Below the pieces are notes generated by a model. It ran no database searches. It was given only the letters and a program-made list of their open reading frames with translations, and had not been told where the DNA came from. DNA of 11,444 nucleotides, taken from Clostridia bacterium (lineage in GTDB: Bacteria > Bacillota > Clostridia > Christensenellales > Borkfalkiaceae). Where the stretch lies: assembly GCA_017504065.1 (NCBI GenBank), contig JAFVRU010000017.1:1-11444 (forward strand), given 5' to 3'. Made by a program: the position numbers and the translations under genes. Positions 7,189 through 11,444 of the stretch are shown here, piece by piece. The first letter of the stretch is position 1. Every line of letters begins with the position of its first letter.

Positions 7189-8583
7189 TTATGCTTTAAA
7201 TTCGAATTCGTCAAGCGGGAACATCGGACGGAGTATTTTCGTCAACCCGAGCCGAGCAAGCTCTACACAGCTCGCGCCGTCGGAAAGCGCAAACAACTCC
7301 CTGTCCGCATACGGTTTTAATTCCGTAAACAAATACCCGAGTTTGACTACGACAATTTCATACGAAAGCAGATCCACGTTCGCCTTATCGAAATTCCCCT
7401 TTTCGATAAACGCGCTACGGAGTTCCGTAAACACGGCGTCTACCGTTCCGATGGATACCGTCAAGCTTCTGCCGATGATCTCTTTTGTCCAACCCAAGAT
7501 CTCGCCGTGCGCTTTTACCGTCGCGTCCGTTCCACCGAAAATGGGCAACCGCACGCTTTCGCCGTCCTCCTGATCCCAAAACATTTCCACGATTTCTTGG
7601 TGCGTAATCCCCGCAACGCAAGTTCTTTTCTTCGGTTGCGCGTTCACGAGCAGCTCCAAAAGCCCAAGCGTATCCCCTTCCGCGCCAGCCGTCGTGTTGT
7701 CGCCGCTATCGGTAATGAAAATTCGCTTTTCCTTGCCCGCAATTGCCCGTTTTACGCATTCTTCGGGCAATTCCGCTTCGCATAAAAATTTGTAATCCCT
7801 ACGGGTCGCCCAAAGCTTGTTTGCCAAGTCTTTCGCTACCGTCGCCGCCCGTTCTTTGCTCGTCGCGCAAACCACGGTAGACGCGCTCGTATTCGGGGCG
7901 TCGATCCAGCAATGCCCCAAGAAAAGGTTCGCCGTGAAAATGTCGTCGGATTTTTCCAATGCAACCGTTTCTTCTATCAAGCTTTTGAGCGGTTCATACG
8001 CCGTTTGCAACGTATCGTTTTTCAAAAGGAACGGAACGCGTACAGTTTGCGCGTACGGCTTGATACCGTGCTTTAAGCAATAACAGAGCGCGTTTGCCGC
8101 ACGTTCTTGACATTCTTTTTGGTCAACGTGCGGAACGGTTTTAAATCCGCTGATGATATTTGCATAATCGGACAACTCGTCCGTGATATTCGCATGCGCG
8201 TCCAAGGAGAGCGCAATCAAACAATCGGGGCTTACGATCTCGCGGATCTTCTTTAATAAATACAGCTCCCCGCTGCCGATTTCTTCTACTTCCATACTGC
8301 CGTGGAAAAAGATATACACGCCCGAGCAATCAGGGTTCGCCCGAACGGTATCCAAAATTTGTGCGGCGTAATATTCGTACGTGTCCCGTTCCACCGTAGC
8401 CGACGGCAACGCTACCGCGTAGACGGACGGAACGACTTCAAAGCCGTTCTGCTCAAACACGTCCTTTACGACCAACTTTTTAAAAATGTCTTCGCCTTGG
8501 AAATATTCAAAATCCGATTTCTTCGGATGCAACTTCGCTTTGCTGTTCGATTCACATTGAAACGACGCTACAAGGATCTTCAT
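7189..8583 (-). CDS. M81 family metallopeptidase (microcystinase/MlrC-like)
   Basis: A 464-residue cytoplasmic protein with the two-part M81 layout. The N-terminal zinc domain (about 1-290) shows FQCESN (8-13), IFFHGSMEVEE (91-101), SGELYLLKKIREIVSPD (104-120), the metal-binding LDAHAN (D128, H130) and GFKTVPHVDQ (H152). The C-terminal MlrC domain starts near residue 292 with DSGDNTTAGAEGDTLGLLELL and ends with the family signature LRPMFPLDEF. The family is named for MlrC, which cleaves linearised microcystin peptides, but most members are uncharacterised hydrolases in uptake operons. Here it probably cleaves the imported compound or a product of it. It is the first gene of the operon; an in-frame TAA just before the ATG fixes the start, with AAGGAG 12 bases upstream. 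A promoter and likely activator sites lie in the intergenic region to its right. Confidence 0.92.
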   Translation of the reverse strand: MKILVASFQCESNSKAKLHPKKSDFEYFQGEDIFKKLVVKDVFEQNGFEVVPSVYAVALPSATVERDTYEYYAAQILDTVRANPDCSGVYIFFHGSMEVEEIGSGELYLLKKIREIVSPDCLIALSLDAHANITDELSDYANIISGFKTVPHVDQKECQERAANALCYCLKHGIKPYAQTVRVPFLLKNDTLQTAYEPLKSLIEETVALEKSDDIFTANLFLGHCWIDAPNTSASTVVCATSKERAATVAKDLANKLWATRRDYKFLCEAELPEECVKRAIAGKEKRIFITDSGDNTTAGAEGDTLGLLELLVNAQPKKRTCVAGITHQEIVEMFWDQEDGESVRLPIFGGTDATVKAHGEILGWTKEIIGRSLTVSIGTVDAVFTELRSAFIEKGNFDKANVDLLSYEIVVVKLGYLFTELKPYADRELFALSDGASCVELARLGLTKILRPMFPLDEFEFKA

Positions 8584-8615
8584 TGATTATACCCACTCCT
8601 TCAATTTACATATTC

Positions 8616-8643
8616 ATTATATCATTCTTTTTCGAAATTGCAA
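8616..8643 (-). promoter_or_regulatory. Promoter of the M81-M24-ASRT operon
   Basis: On the minus strand TTGCAA (8638-8643) is followed after 16 bases by a perfect TATAAT (8616-8621). Transcription should begin near 8609, about 26 bases before the ATG. The -35 box abuts the first of two GGTAAAAAA repeats (8644-8652), so an activator bound there would touch RNA polymerase. The 16-base spacing and suboptimal -35 box suit activator-dependent expression. Confidence 0.6.
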
Positions 8644-8673
8644 GGTAAAAAATATTTCAAAAATGGTAAAAAA
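8644..8673. promoter_or_regulatory. Candidate AraC binding site: GGTAAAAAA direct repeats 21 bp apart
   Basis: GGTAAAAAA occurs at 8644-8652 and again at 8665-8673, in the same orientation and exactly 21 bp apart, two helical turns. AraC-family proteins typically contact direct-repeat half-sites on one DNA face with this spacing. A third, inverted copy (TTTTTTACC) lies at 8709-8717 next to the promoter of the AraC gene. The proximal repeat abuts the -35 box of the M81 promoter, as in activator sites. The spacing is seen directly; binding by the neighbouring AraC protein is inferred. Confidence 0.5.
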
Positions 8674-8703
8674 GAAAACTGATAAAAACTTGGAAATTTT
8701 TAT

Positions 8704-8717
8704 TTACATTTTTTACC
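8704..8717. promoter_or_regulatory. Third candidate operator half-site near the second AraC promoter
   Basis: TTACATTTTTTACC contains the inverted GGTAAAAAA word and also an exact copy of the 12-base TTACATTTTTTA found twice upstream of the other AraC gene. It ends 10 bp before the -35 box at 8728-8733, a place suited to autoregulation by looping or repression. Based on sequence similarity only. Confidence 0.35.
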
Positions 8718-8727
8718 GGTCAAACGC

Positions 8728-8756
8728 TTGACGAAACTTTTGGTTTTTGTTATGCT
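8728..8756 (+). promoter_or_regulatory. Promoter of the divergent AraC gene
   Basis: TTGACG (8728-8733), a 17-base spacer and TATGCT (8751-8756) form a good SigA-type promoter. The expected start near 8763 leaves a leader of only about 11 bases, so the AGGAGAG ribosome binding site (8763-8769) would lie at the very 5' end of the mRNA. Confidence 0.65.
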
Positions 8757-8773
8757 AAAAACAGGAGAGAATT

Positions 8774-9631
8774 ATGAGAAAATATTTCAGCCATCCCATC
8801 AAAAAAGCCATTGTGTTGCAGCACTTCATAACCATTGAAACGTTGGACATTTCTGCCGAATTCCGATACCCCGAAGAAGCGCATGATTTTTGCGAATTCG
8901 CTTACACCGACAGCGGCGCTTTGTGCTGTATGCTCGACGGAGAACCCATTCAGCTTTCCCAAGGAGATATTCTTTTGATTTCTCCGCATAAAAAGCATTA
9001 TTATCAGGCGATTCCCGAACGCTCGGCAATCCTTTTTATCGTTTGTTTTCAATGTAAATCGGAGCTGTTGAGTATACTCGACAAAAAGATCGCGCTCGAT
9101 TCCGAGTTAAAGGAATTGCTCGCTCGTATCGTAAAGGAATCGAAGAACGCATTCCGATTCCCGTTTGATAAAAAATTGCAGCTTTTGGATAAGCCGCAAT
9201 TCGGGGCGCAACAAATGGTGGAAAATCACATCGAAGAGTTGCTGGTTTGTTTGATTCGCAACGAAATCAAAGAGAACCGAGATATTAAATTCGTAACGAC
9301 GAGCGTGGAGCTGGAAAACAGCCTTGTCGGCGATATAATCACCCTTTTGAAAGAGCGTCTGTACAATCGCATTACGCTAGAAGAAGTTTGCGAACAAACG
9401 TATTACAGTAAGACCTATCTCAACAGCATATTCAAGAAAAACACCGGGCATTCGATCATGCAATACTATTCTCTTTTGAAAGTACAGGAAGCGAAAAAGC
9501 TTTTGCGGGAAAAGGTTTCCCCTTCGGCGATTTCGAATAAGCTCGGATTTGAAAGTCCTACGTATTTCACGAAGGTTTTTAAAAAATATACGTCGATGAC
9601 TCCGTCGGAGTATAAAAAGACGATTTTATAA
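8774..9631 (+). CDS. AraC-family transcriptional regulator, divergent from the M81 operon
   Basis: 285 residues. The N-terminal cupin-like sensing domain includes HDFCEFAYTDSGALCCMLDGEPIQLSQGDILLISPHKKH (about 37-75). A linker helix region (about 100-180) leads to a standard AraC DNA-binding domain with HTH units at about 201-222 (TLEEVCEQTYYSKTYLNSIFKK) and 250-271 (PSAISNKLGFESPTYFTKVFKK), closing with the usual MTPSEYKK. This ending is more canonical than that of the other AraC protein in the window. The gene has its own promoter and terminator and is divergent from the M81 operon across 190 bases that hold 21-bp-spaced direct repeats. It is the best candidate for activator of that operon. 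The sensed ligand is unknown but is probably the substrate or a breakdown product. Confidence 0.93.
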   Translation: MRKYFSHPIKKAIVLQHFITIETLDISAEFRYPEEAHDFCEFAYTDSGALCCMLDGEPIQLSQGDILLISPHKKHYYQAIPERSAILFIVCFQCKSELLSILDKKIALDSELKELLARIVKESKNAFRFPFDKKLQLLDKPQFGAQQMVENHIEELLVCLIRNEIKENRDIKFVTTSVELENSLVGDIITLLKERLYNRITLEEVCEQTYYSKTYLNSIFKKNTGHSIMQYYSLLKVQEAKKLLREKVSPSAISNKLGFESPTYFTKVFKKYTSMTPSEYKKTIL

Positions 9632-9656
9632 ATTTTTCGCATAAGTTGGATTTTTA

Positions 9657-9690
9657 AAAAGCGTGCAATTCACGAAAATTGCACGCTTTT
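9657..9690 (+). terminator. Intrinsic terminator of the second AraC gene
   Basis: AAAAGCGTGCAATT (9657-9670) and AATTGCACGCTTTT (9677-9690) form a perfect 14-bp stem with a CACGAA loop, 25 bases after the stop codon. The terminal A/U pairs supply the U-tract. Because the arms are symmetric it may also stop transcription arriving from the right. Confidence 0.85.
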
Positions 9691-9715
9691 AGCATATAAA
9701 AACCCCATAGCATAT

Positions 9716-9746
9716 AAAAAAACTATCCGCAAAACTATACGGACAG
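9716..9746 (-). terminator. Intrinsic terminator just downstream of the tRNA 3' fragment
   Basis: On the minus strand CTGTCCG (9746-9740) pairs with CGGATAG (9729-9723) over 7 positions including one G-U, with a 10-base loop, followed by seven T (9722-9716). It begins only 5 bases after the CCA end of the tRNA fragment at 9752-9795. It makes sense as the original terminator of that tRNA gene, left in place on the chromosome side of the scar. A 13-base direct repeat, TAGCATATAAAAA, at 9690-9702 and 9708-9720 lies beside it. Confidence 0.7.
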
Positions 9747-9751
9747 GTTTT

Positions 9752-9795
9752 TGGTACTCCCGACGAGAATCGAACTCATAATTGCCCCTTAGGAG
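9752..9795 (-). other. tRNA 3'-half, probably tRNA-Arg(CCT): likely integration attachment site
   Basis: Read on the minus strand, the sequence supplies tRNA positions 32-76: anticodon loop CTCCTAA (anticodon CCT), 3' anticodon strand GGGGC, a 4-base variable loop, a full T-arm ATGAG-TTCGATT-CTCGT that pairs correctly, 3' acceptor strand CGGGAGT, discriminator A and CCA. The 5' side is missing: the bases before the loop (ATATC) do not pair with GGGGC, and no ACTCCCG acceptor strand occurs upstream. The breakpoint in the anticodon loop is a known preferred crossover place for tyrosine recombinases. The orientation implies that the inserted element and the intact tRNA lie to the right. The integrase is not in the window. 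Confidence 0.72.
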
Positions 9796-9933
9796 GATAT
9801 ATCTGACCCTAATGTAGGGGTTGCAAAATACCTAAAATGCATATTTTGCACGATTTTCGCCGTTTACTCGCCGTATTTTGCGTAATTTTTACGCCGTTTG
9901 ATAACTTTTATAGCGTTCAAAAAACCAAGGCAA
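9796..9933. other. AT-rich element end with inverted and phased repeats, no gene
   Basis: The stretch between the tRNA scar and the terminator at 9936 has no credible gene. It holds a 9-bp inverted repeat, TGCAAAATA (9822-9830) and TATTTTGCA (9842-9850), with an 11-base spacer. CGCCGT(T/A)T words start at 9858, 9869 and 9892, at 11 and 23 bp intervals. A GCGTAA/TTACGC hairpin occupies 9880-9894. Clustered helically phased repeats beside an attachment core resemble integrase or excisionase arm sites; that role is inferred. Confidence 0.4.
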
Positions 9934-9935
9934 CC

Positions 9936-9961
9936 AAAAAGGTCACCAAATTTGGTGACCT
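9936..9961 (-). terminator. Intrinsic terminator of the nuclease-fold gene
   Basis: Positions 9940-9961 form a perfect 22-bp palindrome (arms AGGTCACC and GGTGACCT around AAATTT). On the minus strand it folds into a stem of about 9 bp followed by TTTTTGGTT. It begins 5 bases after the stop codon of the gene at 9967. Its perfect symmetry means that it could also be a protein-binding site. Confidence 0.8.
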
Positions 9962-9966
9962 AAGGT

Positions 9967-10725
9967 TTATATAGGATACACTTCCAAAATCAAATAAGAA
10001 AAACCTGGATGTTCCGTTTTGTGTTCGTTTGGATAGTCATTATAGTCGGAATTGCCTAATTCATAATTTTCCCACCTTAGATTTTTGTACGATTTTTTTA
10101 AATTTATAGCATCTAACGACTGACTTGATGTTTTATAAAAAGGCTCGTTTCCTTCCCTAAATGTCAGCGCCCCCATTGTTAACGCCTTCCCTTCTTGCAT
10201 TGAGTATTTTTGCCAAATGCTTGAACCTGAAAAATCATTATACCTATACGTCGCATGATTAGTTAAAAATATTGCAAAAGATTTTTCTATTTTAATTTTT
10301 TTAGAAAAATTACGGTCGTTAATGCTTTCAAGGCGTTCAACATCATGCCAAAAAGCATAAGCATTTATATCATGTGCTCCCTGCGCCATTGTGACAACAT
10401 CACCAAACCTTGTGTTTTCATAAACGCAAATTCTATCAGGTGTTTTATATTTTAACTCAAAAGCGTAAAACTTGCCATCATTTGTTTCAACAATTATATC
10501 CGTATATTCTTTGGTTTTTGCAGACAGTTTTTGCTTCTGCTTTGCCAACAATTTAACTTCAGTCCAATCCTTTTCTAATGACAATACTTCCATTTTAACG
10601 TCTTTTACAAAAGAAAGTTTTTGTAACGCTTGCGCCAACTCGAACTGAAAGTCGTATTCATTAGAAAAAACCATGTTAGATTTCGCAAAATTTTGAAGAA
10701 CAGCATTGATATCATTATAAGTCAT
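9967..10725 (-). CDS. Probable PD-(D/E)XK nuclease-fold protein
   Basis: A 252-residue soluble protein whose conserved core fits the PD-(D/E)XK superfamily: an N-terminal helix with E29 (DFQFELAQAL), D76 in EYTDIIVETNDG, the E90-L-K92 motif in FYAFELKYKT, and Q115 in MAQGAHDINAY. A later strand, KSFAIFLTNHATYRYND, resembles the core of related uncharacterised proteins. Cleavage of nucleic acid is therefore likely but unproven, and the exact family is not recognised. The frame extends to 10779 from a TTG codon, but that region is the promoter, so the ATG at 10725 with AAAGGA 7 bases upstream is used. The gene is much richer in A/T than the genes left of the tRNA scar, consistent with foreign origin, and is the first cargo gene seen on the element. 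A role in defence or element maintenance is a guess from context. Confidence 0.75.
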   Translation of the reverse strand: MTYNDINAVLQNFAKSNMVFSNEYDFQFELAQALQKLSFVKDVKMEVLSLEKDWTEVKLLAKQKQKLSAKTKEYTDIIVETNDGKFYAFELKYKTPDRICVYENTRFGDVVTMAQGAHDINAYAFWHDVERLESINDRNFSKKIKIEKSFAIFLTNHATYRYNDFSGSSIWQKYSMQEGKALTMGALTFREGNEPFYKTSSQSLDAINLKKSYKNLRWENYELGNSDYNDYPNEHKTEHPGFSYLILEVYPI

Positions 10726-10750
10726 AATTTTTCCTTTGTGTTTTTTTCTT

Positions 10751-10779
10751 ATTATATAATATATTTCGACTTTTTTCAA
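10751..10779 (-). promoter_or_regulatory. Consensus promoter of the nuclease-fold gene
   Basis: On the minus strand TTGAAA (10774-10779) is followed by exactly 17 bases and TATAAT (10751-10756). Transcription should start near 10744, giving a leader of about 19 bases. The promoter overlaps the longest open frame of the downstream gene, which decides in favour of the ATG at 10725. Confidence 0.75.
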
Positions 10780-10847
10780 GCGTTTTCGCTGGGCTCTTGC
10801 AAACCTTTACGGTATACTTTGCTTAACAATAAAATATGGAGGCAAAA

Positions 10848-11318
10848 ATGGCAAGTATATACGGATTTACATTAAAGAACAGAAAGACCTTTCAAGGGTT
10901 CGACTGGCAAGGAAACCAAGGCAACCTACACTATAAAGGCAAAAAAGTTGCTTGGTATAACGACAGCGGAAACGGCGGTTCGTGCGATATCGTCTACTAC
11001 GATAACGCCTACGCGCCTATCCTGGAAGAAACGATTAAACGCTACTTCAAGGAACGACCGATAATCACCGAATACGGAGAGTTAGACGGCGACGAAGATT
11101 TATTTATGGCAGAACTCCTGCAACTGATGGATGACGAAAAAGAATACAAAAAAGCCGTCAAAAAAGGCTACTCCTGCCTTGTCACGTATACCGACGCAAA
11201 CACGCACTTCTCCTACAGCATGATGTGTAACGAAGACACTGCGCAAAAAATGAGTAATCGCACGGATATCACGGAACTAAAAATATACCGCTCCGAAAAA
11301 GACTTTATAATAGAATAA
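10848..11318 (+). CDS. Hypothetical protein, acidic, 156 residues
   Basis: Not recognised. The start is the ATG at 10848, with GGAGG (10838-10842) 5 bases upstream; an in-frame ATG at 10836 lies at the edge of that ribosome binding site and is unlikely. There is no signal peptide or membrane segment. The N-terminal 40 residues are rich in Gly, Trp and aromatic residues (FTLKNRKTFQGFDWQGNQGNLHYKGKKVAWYND), suggesting a small beta domain. Residues 82-107 are an acidic to basic helix (DEDLFMAELLQLMDDEKEYKKAVKK), followed by a YSCLVTYTDANTHFSY strand pair. It is divergent from the nuclease-fold gene, which starts 122 bases away, and is followed by a good terminator. A weak promoter (TTTACG at 10807, TAAAAT at 10831 region) is possible. 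Its place on the putative element suggests accessory function; none can be named. Confidence 0.75.
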   Translation: MASIYGFTLKNRKTFQGFDWQGNQGNLHYKGKKVAWYNDSGNGGSCDIVYYDNAYAPILEETIKRYFKERPIITEYGELDGDEDLFMAELLQLMDDEKEYKKAVKKGYSCLVTYTDANTHFSYSMMCNEDTAQKMSNRTDITELKIYRSEKDFIIE

Positions 11319-11324
11319 ACCTTC

Positions 11325-11354
11325 ACCGCCACGGATACAGCCTTGGCGGTTTTT
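11325..11354 (+). terminator. Intrinsic terminator of the hypothetical gene
   Basis: ACCGCCACGG (11325-11334) pairs with CCTTGGCGGT (11341-11350) over ten positions with one mismatch, around an ATACAG loop, and is followed by TTTT and ATTG. It begins 7 bases after the stop codon. Confidence 0.85.
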
Positions 11355-11393
11355 ATTGCAATTTTTGTCAGCTATTACAGTAAAAAGTTTTGG

Positions 11394-11415
11394 GGTGTGT
11401 CGATATTGACACACC
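11394..11415. repeat. Inverted repeat GGTGTGTC/GACACACC
   Basis: A perfect 8-bp inverted repeat (11394-11401 and 11408-11415) with a GATATT spacer, followed at 11423 by TTGACA, which could be the -35 box of a promoter pointing out of the window. There is no U-tract, so an operator or other protein-binding site is more likely than a terminator. On a mobile element a transfer-origin or partition site is also possible. The window ends too soon to decide. Confidence 0.45.
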
Positions 11416-11444
11416 TTCCGCTTGACAAGGTTTTGCCAAATCGC

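Noticed and set aside
9752..9827. A complete functional tRNA gene on the minus strand
   Set aside because: The 5' acceptor strand, D-arm and 5' anticodon strand are absent; only the 3' half folds.
10726..10779. N-terminal extension of the nuclease-fold protein from a TTG codon
   Set aside because: The stretch contains the TTGAAA-17-TATAAT promoter, and a proper ribosome binding site precedes the ATG at 10725.

Overview
The window looks like chromosomal DNA from a low-to-mid GC member of the Bacillota, probably a gut-type Clostridia lineage. The signs are consensus SigA-type promoters, AGGAG-type ribosome binding sites, intrinsic terminators with U-tracts, lipoprotein-anchored ABC solute-binding proteins, and a CUT1-type sugar transporter with no ATPase gene of its own. 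The genus cannot be named from the sequence.

Region 1 (1-8773) is a regulated uptake and catabolism locus, read almost entirely on the minus strand. In transcription order from 8583 leftward it holds an M81 (microcystinase/MlrC-type) metallopeptidase, an M24 (Xaa-Pro peptidase/creatinase-fold) protein that has lost its metal-ligand aspartates, a 155-bp repeat-bounded intergenic element, and a small protein of the Anabaena sensory rhodopsin transducer (ASRT) family. A strong stem-loop follows. Next comes an AraC regulator with its own near-consensus promoter, then a transporter set (two permeases and a lipoprotein binding protein), and finally the N-terminal part of a secreted lipoprotein resembling DUF4091/GH123-type proteins. 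That last frame stops 27 bases before the left window edge.

Region 2 (8774-9690) is a second AraC regulator, divergent from the M81 operon, with its own promoter and terminator. The shared intergenic region carries two GGTAAAAAA direct repeats exactly 21 bp apart, abutting the -35 box of the M81 promoter. This is the geometry expected of an AraC-type activator site, and related TAAAAAAT(GTAA) motifs also lie upstream of both regulator genes. The simplest model is that the two AraC proteins sense a small molecule and switch on its import by the CUT1-type transporter and its cleavage by the M81 and M24 proteins, with the ASRT protein as a likely ligand-binding accessory. The substrate is unknown.

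Region 3 (9716-11444) starts at a tRNA scar. The 3' half of a tRNA (minus strand, probably tRNA-Arg with anticodon CCT), from the anticodon loop to CCA, sits just before its own intrinsic terminator, while the 5' half is replaced by unrelated AT-rich DNA. This is the expected footprint of an element that integrated into a tRNA 3' end, with the element lying to the right. The right side carries inverted and phased repeats, an AT-rich gene for a probable PD-(D/E)XK nuclease-fold protein, a divergent hypothetical gene, two good terminators and a further inverted repeat at the edge. No integrase is visible inside the window.
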